Positions 1 to 7,075 are shown, counted from the stretch's first letter. The stretch: DNA of 20,479 bases from UBA668 sp049424465 (GCA_049424465.1 JBMSSR010000012.1:1-20479), one strand, 5' to 3'. Notes: generated by a model not told the origin, from the sequence alone. Program-made: numbers and translations.

Positions 1-20
1 GCCCGGGGGCGACCCCGGGC
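1..20 (-). terminator. GC-rich hairpin at window edge, possible terminator
   Basis: Arms GCCCGGGG (1-8) and CCCCGGGC (13-20) pair perfectly around the 4-nt loop GCGA. It lies about 70 bases downstream of the minus-strand tRNA, so it could end that transcript. The sequence that would hold a U-tract on the minus strand lies outside the window, so a terminator role is inferred only. Confidence 0.35.
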
Positions 21-91
21 CCTCGTCGCGTCGTGCGTCGGTCCGTGGTGAGACCGGCGGCGCACGAGCACGGCGTCGGGTCGGGAAGGAG

Positions 92-177
92 TGGCGGAAC
101 GGGAGGGATTCGAACCCCCGGGCCGTGAGGCCTCACGCTTTCAAGGCGCGCGCATTTGTCCGCTCTGCCACCGTTCC
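92..177 (-). tRNA. tRNA-Ser (anticodon UGA)
   Basis: On the minus strand the 7-bp acceptor GGAACGG/CCGTTCC closes a complete cloverleaf. The D-arm contains AGCGGACAAA, the anticodon stem is CGCGC/GCGTG with loop CTTGAAA (139-145), and the anticodon TGA is at 141-143. A long variable arm (GGCC...GGCC) marks a class II tRNA, and the T-arm carries TTCGAAT. The long variable arm and UGA anticodon identify serine, reading UCA (and UCG/UCU by wobble). The 3' CCA is genome-encoded (92-94) after discriminator G95. It stands alone, about 70 bases beyond the stop of the upstream hydrolase gene. Confidence 0.96.
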
Positions 178-184
178 GCCAGCG

Positions 185-190
185 AATCTA
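185..190 (-). promoter_or_regulatory. -10 box for tRNA-Ser
   Basis: TAGATT on the minus strand fits the bacterial -10 consensus and ends 7 nt before the first tRNA nucleotide (177). At the spacing used by other promoters in this window, transcription would start within 0-2 nt of the mature 5' end. No convincing -35 box is visible; CTGACG lies about 20 nt further upstream. Confidence 0.6.
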
Positions 191-247
191 GCGGTGGGTC
201 CCGACGGTCGCGTCAGGCGTGATGCCCGCCCGTCGGGTTCGTGATGG

Positions 248-970
248 TCAGCGCCCGAGCGAGCGCGTGAACCCGTCGATGAGATCCGCCACGGTGTCGG
301 CGTGCGTGGCCTCGTGCATCGAGTGCTCGCCGCCGTCGACGCTGACGAACGACGCGTGCCGCATCTTGCGCGCGAGGTACTCGCCCGAGGTGGCGTACTC
401 GGGCCGGTCGGCACCACCGGCCAGCGCCAGGACGGGGACGTCGATCTCGGCGAGGCGGTCCATCACGATCGAGTCGTGCTGCAGGTTGAGGTCGGCCACC
501 TGCACCGGCACACCGAACCGGTGTGCGTTCCGCCGTGACCGTTCGTTCCACGCCTCGCGCTTGTCGGCATCGCGATAGCCCGGACCCGTGTTGAGCACGA
601 CGATGCCGGCGGCGCCGCCGGGGCGGGGGGCGGCGTGGGCCAGCGCCAGGTACCCGCCGAGCGAGTGACCCACGAGCACGACCGGCGCTGCGAGGGCGAT
701 CGCCGGGTCGGCGAGCAGTTCGTCGAGGTCGACGAGCGTGCGGTCGCGCGTGTACTCGGCCGCGTCGGCGGGCACCGGTGAGGTGCCGTGCCCGATGAGG
801 TCGGGCGCAGCGACCCGGTGCGTGCCGGCGAGCAGGTGCATGCACTGCTGCCAACTGGCCGCTGACGTCCCCATGCCGTGCAGGAAGACGATCGACGGGG
901 TGCCGGCGCCGCCGACGACCACGTGGAGGTGACGGGAACCGACGACGAGGTCGGACAGGTCGGCGGTCAT
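248..970 (-). CDS. alpha/beta-fold hydrolase
   Basis: A 240-residue single-domain alpha/beta hydrolase. Visible hallmarks are the oxyanion-hole loop HGMG (31-34), the nucleophile elbow GHSLGG with Ser103, a likely acid Asp188 in GGADRPE, and His216 in GGEHSMHE. This is a complete Ser-Asp-His triad in the usual order and spacing. There is no signal peptide, so it should be cytoplasmic. Substrate cannot be read from the sequence; esterase, lactonase, dehalogenase-like and C-C hydrolase activities all share this fold. The ATG start is preceded by GAGGG at 8 nt, a fair Shine-Dalgarno site. It is the last gene of the pheA-lipoprotein-hydrolase unit, 19 nt after the lipoprotein stop, so co-transcription is likely. 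A functional link to phenylalanine synthesis is not evident. Confidence 0.93.
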   Translation of the reverse strand: MTADLSDLVVGSRHLHVVVGGAGTPSIVFLHGMGTSAASWQQCMHLLAGTHRVAAPDLIGHGTSPVPADAAEYTRDRTLVDLDELLADPAIALAAPVVLVGHSLGGYLALAHAAPRPGGAAGIVVLNTGPGYRDADKREAWNERSRRNAHRFGVPVQVADLNLQHDSIVMDRLAEIDVPVLALAGGADRPEYATSGEYLARKMRHASFVSVDGGEHSMHEATHADTVADLIDGFTRSLGR

Positions 971-989
971 CGGTACATCCCTCGGTCGG

Positions 990-1673
990 TCACGGTGTCC
1001 AGAACTGCTCGAAGGCGACGATCTCGCCGTCGGCGACGGTCATGATGAAGGCGAACGACGTGTACTGGAACCCGTCGGGTGCCGACGCGTCCGGCGTGCC
1101 GGTGCTGGCGAGGACCAGTTCGGCACCGTCGACCAGATAACTGTCACCGGTGCGCACGTCGGCCAGCGTGATGCGGACGTCGTCGGCGAACGGCACGTCG
1201 ATGAGGTCGCGTGTGGGGTCGGGCCGCACGAAGACGTCGTTGAGGCACTCGTCGCCGTACTCGAGGGCCGCGTCGACACACGCATCGCCGAAGTACGCGA
1301 CGTACAGGGTGACGAACGGCGTGGCGCCGTCGCTGCCGTTGTACAGCGCCCAGTAGCTGCCGTCGGCGAGCGGGCCGTCGGCGGCGAACTCGTCGGTCTG
1401 CGACCCATCGACCGTCGGCGGGTCGACCACGCGGTACAGGGCGACCGGCGCGGAGGTGGACGGTGGCACGGTCGGCTGCGAGTGCGGCGCAGTCGTGGAC
1501 GTGCTCGAGGTGGCGACGGTGGTGTCGGGCAGGGTCGAGGTGCTCGAGGTGGTGACCGCGACGAGCGACCGCTCGTCAGAGCTGCACGCCGGGAGCGCGG
1601 CGACGGCGCATGTCGTGAGAGCGACCGCGATGCGAACCCGGGCGCGACCGGGTCGATGTGCCGCGACGGTCAT
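990..1673 (-). CDS. putative lipoprotein with Ser/Thr-rich linker
   Basis: A 227-residue secreted lipoprotein of unknown function. The N-terminus has Arg-rich positive charge (residues 8-14), a hydrophobic core (15-27) and a lipobox-like LPAC with the acylated Cys at 30. Residues 38-75 form a low-complexity Ser/Thr/Pro linker, typical of surface lipoproteins in this kind of actinobacterium. The globular part (about 78-227) contains Cys132 and Cys143, which could form a disulfide, and a beta-rich C-terminus ending in FEQFWTP. I recognise no family. The start codon overlaps the pheA stop as ATGA (1670-1673), pointing to translational coupling; an in-frame reading continues further upstream but only through pheA antiphase sequence. 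The disulfide machinery encoded about 3 kb away could act on proteins of this kind, but that is inference. Confidence 0.82.
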   Translation of the reverse strand: MTVAAHRPGRARVRIAVALTTCAVAALPACSSDERSLVAVTTSSTSTLPDTTVATSSTSTTAPHSQPTVPPSTSAPVALYRVVDPPTVDGSQTDEFAADGPLADGSYWALYNGSDGATPFVTLYVAYFGDACVDAALEYGDECLNDVFVRPDPTRDLIDVPFADDVRITLADVRTGDSYLVDGAELVLASTGTPDASAPDGFQYTSFAFIMTVADGEIVAFEQFWTP

Positions 1674-2611
1674 CGGCGGATCGACCTGCGCAGGTCCTGC
1701 ACCCAGTCGTCGGCCTCGCGCCACCGCGCGTCGGCGTGCTCGCGCACGCTGGTGTGATCGCCGGCGGCCGGATAGCTGCCGAGGAACTTCACGTGGCCCT
1801 GCTTGCTGTGCAGGGCGCGCATCGCGTCGGCCACGAGCTCGTCGGCGAGATGACCGTCGAGGTACACGATGAAGCAGTAGTCGCCGAGCCCGCCGTCCTT
1901 GGTGGGCCGCGACAGCAGGTTGGAGAGGTTGAGTCGGCGCGCCGCGAACTCCTGCAGGATGCCGATGAGGCTGCCCGGCTCGTCGGCGCGCTGGTACACG
2001 ACGAGCGCCGTGCGGTCGTGCCCGGTCGGTGCGGGGATGCCCTCTCGCGCGACGAGCACGAACCTGGTCTGGTTGCCGGGGTGGTCGGCGATGTCGGCAT
2101 CGAGGATGTCGAGGCCGTACACCGCAGCGCTGGCTCGCGGTGCGACGGCAGCGAGGTGTCCGGACGTGTCCTCGGACACGATGCGCGCCGCCTCGGCCGT
2201 GCTGTTGGCGGCGCGCAGGTCGGCGTGGCCGACGTTGGTGCGCAGGTACGAGTGGCACTGTGCACTCGCCACCGGGATGCTGACGACCGTCGAGATGTCG
2301 GCGAGGGTGGTGCCGGGTCGTACGAGGAGGCAGTGCTCGATGTCGAGGACCACTTCGCGCTGGATGAGCAGGTTGTGGTTGAACGCCAGCTCGTCCTGCG
2401 ACAGGTTGACCATGCCCTCGATCGAGTTCTCGATCGCGACGAAACCCAGGTCGACGTCACCCTGCTCGACGGCGTCGAGCACATCGGGCATCGTGCGGAA
2501 CAGCACGTGCTCGAGGGCGGCGAGGTCGGTCTGGCTCTCGAGCGCCTGCTGGGTGAACGTGCCGAGCGGGCCGAGGAAGCCGACGCGCCGCGGGGACCGG
2601 TCGGTGCTCAT
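1670..2611 (-). CDS. pheA: prephenate dehydratase
   Basis: Converts prephenate to phenylpyruvate, the committed step to phenylalanine (EC 4.2.1.51), in the cytoplasm. The 313-residue protein is monofunctional, with no chorismate mutase domain. The N-terminal motif GFLGPLGTFTQQAL (11-24) and AIENSIEG (59-66) are typical of the PDT domain, and the catalytic TRF motif is at 182-184 in NQTRFVLVARE. An ACT regulatory domain spans about 200-278. Its two phenylalanine-binding motifs are altered: GSLI (213-216) stands where GALV is usual and LSRP (233-236) where ESRP is usual, so feedback inhibition may be changed. The 35-residue tail after the ACT domain resembles the tail of mycobacterial PheA, as I recall it. 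The ATG start was chosen because GFLGPLGTF must lie near the N-terminus. It heads a three-gene unit and is divergent from larB. Confidence 0.96.
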   Translation of the reverse strand: MSTDRSPRRVGFLGPLGTFTQQALESQTDLAALEHVLFRTMPDVLDAVEQGDVDLGFVAIENSIEGMVNLSQDELAFNHNLLIQREVVLDIEHCLLVRPGTTLADISTVVSIPVASAQCHSYLRTNVGHADLRAANSTAEAARIVSEDTSGHLAAVAPRASAAVYGLDILDADIADHPGNQTRFVLVAREGIPAPTGHDRTALVVYQRADEPGSLIGILQEFAARRLNLSNLLSRPTKDGGLGDYCFIVYLDGHLADELVADAMRALHSKQGHVKFLGSYPAAGDHTSVREHADARWREADDWVQDLRRSIRR

Positions 2612-2619
2612 GGTCGGCA

Positions 2620-2625
2620 AGGCTA
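2620..2625 (-). promoter_or_regulatory. -10 box candidate for pheA operon
   Basis: TAGCCT on the minus strand lies 8 nt before the pheA ATG. Transcription from it would begin at or within a few bases of the start codon, giving a leaderless or nearly leaderless mRNA. No Shine-Dalgarno motif is present in that interval. A clear -35 box is not visible. Confidence 0.5.
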
Positions 2626-2680
2626 TGCCCGCCCGACCGCTTCGCAGGGGCTGGCGGTGAGGGTCGACCACTTCGGCGGG

Positions 2681-2686
2681 CAGACT
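2681..2686 (+). promoter_or_regulatory. -10 box candidate for larBC, leaderless
   Basis: CAGACT ends exactly 6 nt before the larB ATG at 2693, the same offset as in four other unit-leading genes in this window. A transcript starting at the A of ATG would lack a 5' leader. The intervening GTCGGG is a poor Shine-Dalgarno site. Confidence 0.5.
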
Positions 2687-2692
2687 GTCGGG

Positions 2693-3430
2693 ATGGACGA
2701 GCAGGCGCTGGCGCAGTTGGTGGCCGACGTGCGCGCCGGCACGGTGGCGCCCGACGAGGCGGTGGCGCGCCTGCGGCGCCTGCCGTTCGTCGAGGTCGGC
2801 GACACGCTGATCGACCATCACCGCGCGCTGCGCCAGGGCATGCCCGAGGTCGTCTACGGGCCCGGCAAGTCGGTCGACCAGTGCAGCGCTGCGGTGGGCG
2901 AACTGCTGGCCGGGGGCACGGGACCGGTGCTGCTGACGCGCCTCGACGACGCAACCGCTGCAGCGGTGGCTGCAGCGCATCCGGGGGCCGAGGCAGCGGC
3001 GCGCTGTCTGCTGTGGCGCCGCCCGGCACCACATCGGTCAGCACGTGTGCTCGTGGTGAGCGCGGGCACCAGCGACGTGCCGGTGGTCGACGAATGCGTG
3101 GTCACGCTGCGCGCCCTCGGCTTCGAGCCCGATCGACTCACCGACGTCGGGGTGTCGGGTCTCCACCGACTGCTGGCGCACGTCGACCGTGTGACGTCGG
3201 CTGACGCCGTGGTGGTCGTCGCAGGGATGGAGGGTGCGCTCGCGAGTGTGGTGGGCGGTCTCACGTCGGCGCCGGTCGTGGCCGTGCCGACGAGTGTCGG
3301 GTACGGGTCGTCGATGGAGGGCGTCACTGCACTGCTCGCGATGCACGCCTCGTGCGCCAGTGGCATCACGGTCGTGGGCATCGACAACGGGTTCGGGGCA
3401 GCGTGCGCGATCGGCAGGATGTGCGCATGA
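2693..3430 (+). CDS. larB: LarB, nickel-pincer cofactor biosynthesis (P2CMN synthase)
   Basis: LarB carboxylates nicotinic acid adenine dinucleotide and hydrolyses it to pyridinium-3,5-biscarboxylate mononucleotide, the first step to the nickel-pincer nucleotide cofactor of lactate racemase-type enzymes. The 245-residue protein has the PurE-like C-terminal domain: VSAGTSDVPVVDE (122-134), VAGMEGALASVVGGL (176-190) and VPTSVGYG (198-205), followed by MHASCASGITVVGIDNGFGAA. The Cys in HASCASG is at 221 and fits the family's catalytic cysteine. The N-terminal part (1-110) contains the conserved YGPGKS (55-60). The ATG at 2693 is preferred to an in-frame GTG at 2657 because of its promoter spacing and family length. 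The stop overlaps larC by 4 bp. LarE (sulfur insertion) and any LarA-type client enzyme are not in the window. Confidence 0.95.
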   Translation: MDEQALAQLVADVRAGTVAPDEAVARLRRLPFVEVGDTLIDHHRALRQGMPEVVYGPGKSVDQCSAAVGELLAGGTGPVLLTRLDDATAAAVAAAHPGAEAAARCLLWRRPAPHRSARVLVVSAGTSDVPVVDECVVTLRALGFEPDRLTDVGVSGLHRLLAHVDRVTSADAVVVVAGMEGALASVVGGLTSAPVVAVPTSVGYGSSMEGVTALLAMHASCASGITVVGIDNGFGAACAIGRMCA

Positions 3431-4662
3431 CGACGGCGTGGTTCCACTGTTTCGCGGGCACGGCCGGTGACATGACGATGGCATCGTTGGTGCACGCCGG
3501 TGCCGACCCGGTCGCGATCGCCGAGATGCTGTCGGGTGTCGACCTCGATGGCTACGCGATGTCGTTCGAGCGGGTGCAGCGGTGCGGCATCGTGGCGACG
3601 CAGGCGCACGTCGCGGTGCACGCCCCACACCACGACCACGTCGAGGGGCATGTGGACGGTGGGGTGCACAGCGACTCGCACGACCATCCGCACCGCCCGT
3701 ACCGGGACATCCGGACGCTGCTCGAGCAGGCAGATCTTCCCGATCGGGTGCGACAGCGGTCGCTGCGCGTCTTCGCCGTGCTCGCCGAGGTCGAGGCCGC
3801 GATGCACGGTGTCGCCACCGACGAGGTCGAGTTCCACGAGGTGGGGTCGGTCGACGCCATCGTCGACGTGGTGGGCACGTGTGCCGCGCTCGAGTCACTC
3901 GGTGTCGACACGGTCTCCTGCAGCACCATCACCGTCGGTCGCGGCACAGTGCGCACCGCACACGGTGAACTGCCCAATCCGGCGCCGGCCGTCGCCGGAC
4001 TGCTGGCCCGTCGACAGGTGCCGACGCTCGGCATCGACGACGGTCGCGAACTCGCGACCCCCACGGGCGTGGCGCTGATGGTCGCGCTCGCCGACACGTT
4101 CGGTCCGCTGCCGACGATGCAGGTGCGCAGCGTGGGCTACGGCGCCGGATCGGCGGATGTCCCCGGGCGGCCCAATGTGGTGCAGGTGGTGGTGGGCGAC
4201 GAGGTCGTGGCTGCTGCCGTGGCACCCGGGCCCGGCCAACCCGTGCAGGTCTTCGAGACGAACGTCGACGACGCCACCGGCGAGGTGGTGGCGCACGCGA
4301 TCGCCGCGCTGCTGGCGGCGGGCGCACACGATGCGTGGGCGACACCGATCGTGATGAAGAAAGGCCGCCCGGCGTACACCGTGCACGCGCTCTGTGACCC
4401 TGCGCACGCAGACGCGGTCGTGTCGACCCTCGTGCGCGAGACCGGGTCGCTCGGCGTGCGCGGGCACTCGTCGCGGCGCTGGCCCCAGCAGCGCGCTGAG
4501 CGGGTCGTCGAGGTCGACGGCCATCCCGTGCGCGTGAAGGTGTCGGCGGGCCGGGTCAAGCCCGAGCACGACGATGCAGTGGCGGTCGCCGCGGCGACCG
4601 GTCGTGCATTGCGAGCGGTGCTCGACGACGCAGTGCGCCTCGCACTCAGCGACCGCGACTGA
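3427..4662 (+). CDS. larC: LarC, nickel insertion enzyme (cyclometallase)
   Basis: LarC inserts nickel into pyridinium-3,5-bisthiocarboxylate mononucleotide to finish the nickel-pincer cofactor (EC 4.99.1.12), using CTP in the characterised enzyme. The 411-residue ORF has the family landmarks: N-terminal CFAGTAGDM (8-16), EFHEVGSVDAIVD (135-147), GELPNPAPA (180-188), ETNVDDATGE (277-286) and KKGRPAYTV (311-319). It is one uninterrupted frame, unlike the Lactiplantibacillus gene, which needs a programmed frameshift between LarC1 and LarC2. Residues 61-89 carry ten histidines plus acidic residues, a likely nickel-binding insert. H7 replaces the Asp common in the DCFSG start motif. ATG overlaps the larB stop (ATGA), with AGGA 7 nt upstream. 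It converges with the thioredoxin-fold gene. Confidence 0.95.
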   Translation: MTTAWFHCFAGTAGDMTMASLVHAGADPVAIAEMLSGVDLDGYAMSFERVQRCGIVATQAHVAVHAPHHDHVEGHVDGGVHSDSHDHPHRPYRDIRTLLEQADLPDRVRQRSLRVFAVLAEVEAAMHGVATDEVEFHEVGSVDAIVDVVGTCAALESLGVDTVSCSTITVGRGTVRTAHGELPNPAPAVAGLLARRQVPTLGIDDGRELATPTGVALMVALADTFGPLPTMQVRSVGYGAGSADVPGRPNVVQVVVGDEVVAAAVAPGPGQPVQVFETNVDDATGEVVAHAIAALLAAGAHDAWATPIVMKKGRPAYTVHALCDPAHADAVVSTLVRETGSLGVRGHSSRRWPQQRAERVVEVDGHPVRVKVSAGRVKPEHDDAVAVAAATGRALRAVLDDAVRLALSDRD

Positions 4663-4668
4663 CCGTCG

Positions 4669-4682
4669 TCGGCCTGGGCCGA
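4669..4682. terminator. short hairpin between convergent genes
   Basis: TCGGCC (4669-4674) and GGCCGA (4677-4682) pair around a 2-nt centre, in the 59-base gap between the larC stop and the convergent thioredoxin-fold gene. There is no T-tract on either side, so a bidirectional terminator role is only suggested by position. Confidence 0.25.
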
Positions 4683-4721
4683 ATCGATCCGCCCCGGTTC
4701 AGGCGCAGTGGGCAGCGAGTG

Positions 4722-5486
4722 TCACGACGCGAGGGCGTCGGCGACGATCGTTTGCAGCTCGGAGATCTCGATCTCGCCGCTCTTGCGCACCTTGACGAGG
4801 CCATCGGCACCGATGATGACGAAGTACGGCCAGCCACTCGCACCGAATGCCGAGGCTGCCGTGCCGCCGGCGCCCGCACCCTGGTACTCGTCCACGATCA
4901 CCGGCCAGCTCCAGCCCTTGTTCGAGAACCACTGGGCAGGCGGGAAATTGGCGGCATCGGCGGCGACGGCAGTGGCGACGCCCACGACGTTCAGCTCCTG
5001 GGGCACGAGGCCGGCGTTCTTCCAGTCGAGCAGGCGCGGCACCTCGGCGTTGCAGTGGGGGCACCAGTGGGCGAGGAAGACGATCATGTACGGACCGTTG
5101 GCCGCAGGGTCGATGACGATGTCCTTGCCCTGGAAGTCCTTGCCCGAGAGCGTCGGGGCGGGCGTGCCGACGGCGTCGTCGAACTCGGCGTCCTTGTTGT
5201 AGGCAGCGAGCGGCTCGCCGTCGATGACGACCGGCTGCGAGTAGGGGCGGCCGTCGGCGTCGAGATACCCGTCGGTGGTGCCCGAGCCGGGCGTCGTCGA
5301 CTCGACGCTGCTGGAGCTCGCGCTGGTGGCGTCGTTGCCCCCGCCCGCGACGACCACGGCCACCACGACGGCGACCACGACGACGAGTGCGGCGACCACC
5401 CAGAGGATCGGCTTCGAGCCGCCCTCCTTGCGGGCTGCCTGTGCGGCTGCCTTGCGGCGGGCCTCTGCGCGCTGACGGTTGGCCAT
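4722..5486 (-). CDS. membrane-anchored thioredoxin-fold protein, CPHC active site (TlpA/DsbA-like)
   Basis: A 254-residue extracytoplasmic thiol-disulfide protein. The Lys/Arg/Ala-rich cytoplasmic N-terminus (1-25) precedes one transmembrane helix (about 27-47) and a Ser/Thr/Gly linker. The thioredoxin domain carries WCPHC (141-145) and the cis-proline in GWPYFVII (Pro220). The overall layout resembles TlpA/ResA proteins, but the CPHC dipeptide is that of the oxidant DsbA. With the DsbB-type gene 51 bp upstream, I infer a disulfide-forming donor re-oxidised by DsbB. A reductive role cannot be excluded from sequence. The ATG start is set by a strong AAGGAAGGA Shine-Dalgarno sequence, in contrast to the leaderless look of the first gene of the pair. 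Secreted lipoproteins with paired cysteines encoded nearby are plausible substrates. Confidence 0.93.
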   Translation of the reverse strand: MANRQRAEARRKAAAQAARKEGGSKPILWVVAALVVVVAVVVAVVVAGGGNDATSASSSSVESTTPGSGTTDGYLDADGRPYSQPVVIDGEPLAAYNKDAEFDDAVGTPAPTLSGKDFQGKDIVIDPAANGPYMIVFLAHWCPHCNAEVPRLLDWKNAGLVPQELNVVGVATAVAADAANFPPAQWFSNKGWSWPVIVDEYQGAGAGGTAASAFGASGWPYFVIIGADGLVKVRKSGEIEISELQTIVADALAS

Positions 5487-5491
5487 GGTGT

Positions 5492-5499
5492 TCCTTCCT
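5492..5499 (-). promoter_or_regulatory. strong Shine-Dalgarno site of the thioredoxin-fold gene
   Basis: AGGAAGGA on the minus strand ends 5 nt before the ATG at 5486. It decides the start and shows that this internal operon gene uses leadered initiation. Confidence 0.75.
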
Positions 5500-5537
5500 T
5501 CGGGTGAGGGTCGAGTCGGAGGTCGCGGTCCGAGGAC

Positions 5538-6143
5538 TCAGGCCGCCGGTGCCGACTCGCTGTCGTTGACGAGGGGTTCGGGTGCGAGCAACAGGGTGAT
5601 GATGGCAGCGAACGCGCACAGCGCCATGACGGCGAGCGTGACGGGGAAGCCGGACGTGACGAACTGACCGTTCGTGTCGAACTCGAGGCGGCCGAACGAC
5701 ACGTAGTTGGGCGTCGCACAACTGGTGACCGACGAGCACGACGTGGATTCCTCGATGATGCGGTGCTCGAGGAGGATGTGCCAGATGCTGAGCAGGCTGC
5801 CGAGGCCGGCGAGGGGCACTGCGTACCAGCGCGCCGAGCGGTCGCGGCGGACGGCAGCGACGACGAGCACCACTGCCGACGAGTACATGAAGATGCGCTG
5901 GTACCAGCAGAAGCGGCACGGCACCCAGCCGGCCTCCTCGCTGAACCACAGGCTGCCGAGCGTGGCCGCGGCGGCGACGAGCGCGGCGAGCGCCAGTTGC
6001 GCGCGGTGCAGCACGTCGAGGAACTGGAACGCCGGTGTGGCGGGAACGAGCCGGGCGATCACCATCAGCACGACGCCGACGGCCGCCACGAGGGCGAGCG
6101 CGGCAGCGGCGTCGTGGACCTGGGGTGCGGTCAGGGCGAGCAC
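5538..6143 (-). CDS. dsbB: DsbB/BdbC-family disulfide bond oxidoreductase
   Basis: A 201-residue inner-membrane protein that would reoxidise a DsbA-like partner and pass electrons to quinone. Hydrophobic helices fall near 11-30, 46-66, 84-98, 107-124 and 167-187. The first redox pair is Cys76/Cys79 in CRFCWYQRIFMY, a strong signature of the DsbB/BdbC family, next to a helix. The second extracytoplasmic pair is Cys136/Cys142 in CSSVTSC. The extra helix and CxxC context distinguish it from VKOR. GTG at 6143 was chosen because upstream in-frame sequence is Arg-rich and antisense to the sulfurtransferase gene; CAGAAT lies 6 nt before it. It is followed by the CPHC protein. Many actinobacteria rely on VKOR instead, so a DsbB-type enzyme is noteworthy. 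Confidence 0.93.
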   Translation of the reverse strand: MLALTAPQVHDAAAALALVAAVGVVLMVIARLVPATPAFQFLDVLHRAQLALAALVAAAATLGSLWFSEEAGWVPCRFCWYQRIFMYSSAVVLVVAAVRRDRSARWYAVPLAGLGSLLSIWHILLEHRIIEESTSCSSVTSCATPNYVSFGRLEFDTNGQFVTSGFPVTLAVMALCAFAAIITLLLAPEPLVNDSESAPAA

Positions 6144-6149
6144 CGGCCC

Positions 6150-6155
6150 ATTCTG
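6150..6155 (-). promoter_or_regulatory. -10 box candidate for dsbB, leaderless
   Basis: CAGAAT on the minus strand ends 6 nt before the GTG start at 6143, with only GGGCCG between. Spacing matches the other leaderless candidates here. It faces the sulfurtransferase promoter 26 bp away, so the two upstream regions overlap. Confidence 0.5.
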
Positions 6156-6181
6156 CCGTCCGCGGGTGCCGAATGTGGTGG

Positions 6182-6187
6182 CAGGAT
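6182..6187 (+). promoter_or_regulatory. -10 box candidate for the sulfurtransferase-ABC operon, leaderless
   Basis: CAGGAT ends 6 nt before the GTG at 6194. The embedded AGGA could be read as a weak Shine-Dalgarno site, but the hexamer and its exact spacing match four other unit-leading genes, so I favour a -10 role. Confidence 0.45.
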
Positions 6188-6193
6188 GCCCCC

Positions 6194-7075
6194 GTGACCC
6201 CCGCTGACCGCCCCGCTGTCGCACCCGTGACCGCTGCCGACGATCTCTGCGCGCTGGCAGCACTGGGTCCGGTGGTGGTGGCCGACGTGCGGTGGTACCT
6301 CGACGGTCGCGACGGGCGCGCAGCGTTCGAGGCAGCGCACGTGCCCGGCGCGGTGTGGGTCGACCTCGACGGGCACCTTGCGGCACACGGCCGACCGGCC
6401 ACTGACGGCCGCCATCCCCTGCCGGATGCCGCCGACTTCGCGGCCTCGATGTCGTCACTGGGCATCGGTGACGACACGGTGGTCGTCGGCTACGACGACA
6501 CCGGCGGCATGAGTGCCGGGCGCCTCGTCGTGATGCTGCGGGTCCTCGGCCGGCGCGCCACGCTGCTCGACGGTGGGTTGGGGGCGTGGGCGGCCGACGG
6601 CCGCCCGGTCGAGTCGGGCCAGGCGGCGGTGCCGGTGCCGGGAGTGTTCACCACCACCGAGTGGCCGGACAGCGCGTTGGCGACGGTCGACGAGGTGGCC
6701 GTGCGGGCAGCGGCCCCTGACGCTCGGCGGCCGCTCGTCGACGGTCGTGCCCTCGAGCGGTTCACCGGTGCGGTGGCGATGATCGACCCGCGGCCGGGCC
6801 ACGTGCCCGGCGCGCGCAACGCGCCCTGGAACGCGGTGCTGGGCGACGGTGCACGCATGCGGTCGGCGACCGACCTGCGTGCCCATTACGCGGCGCTCGG
6901 CGTCGACGAGTCGACTGCTGCCGACACGATTGCGTACTGCGGGTCCGGTGTGAGTGCCTGCATGAACGTGCTCGCGATGGAGCACGCAGGGCTGACTCGG
7001 CCACGCCTGTTCGTGGCCAGCTGGTCGGGATGGTCGTCCGACCCCGACCGCCCCGCCGCCCTGGGCGACGCATGA
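6194..7075 (+). CDS. sseA: sulfurtransferase, 3-mercaptopyruvate type (two rhodanese domains)
   Basis: Transfers sulfane sulfur from 3-mercaptopyruvate or thiosulfate to an acceptor such as thiol or cyanide (EC 2.8.1.2 / 2.8.1.1). The 293-residue protein is a tandem rhodanese: an inactive N-terminal domain (about 15-140; DVRWYLDGRDGRAAFEAAHVPGA region) and a C-terminal catalytic domain (about 165-290). The active loop is CGSGVSAC with nucleophile Cys249. CGSGV is the mercaptopyruvate-type loop, whereas thiosulfate enzymes usually have CRxGVT. The C-terminal SWSGWSSDP matches the family's SWSEWG, with Gly for Glu. GTG at 6194 is preferred over ATG at 6173 because CAGGAT lies 6 nt before it. 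The stop overlaps the next gene by ATGA. A link between sulfur transfer and the following ABC genes is suggested only by the operon. Confidence 0.92.
   Translation: MTPADRPAVAPVTAADDLCALAALGPVVVADVRWYLDGRDGRAAFEAAHVPGAVWVDLDGHLAAHGRPATDGRHPLPDAADFAASMSSLGIGDDTVVVGYDDTGGMSAGRLVVMLRVLGRRATLLDGGLGAWAADGRPVESGQAAVPVPGVFTTTEWPDSALATVDEVAVRAAAPDARRPLVDGRALERFTGAVAMIDPRPGHVPGARNAPWNAVLGDGARMRSATDLRAHYAALGVDESTAADTIAYCGSGVSACMNVLAMEHAGLTRPRLFVASWSGWSSDPDRPAALGDA

Noticed and set aside
3427..4662. A programmed frameshift in larC as in lactobacilli.
   Set aside because: The frame is continuous from ATG to stop with all motifs in phase.
6178..6193. Reading GCAGGA as the Shine-Dalgarno site of the sulfurtransferase gene.
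   Set aside because: Possible, but CAGGAT sits at exactly the same 6-nt offset as the hexamers of four other leading genes that have no Shine-Dalgarno, so a -10 role is more economical.
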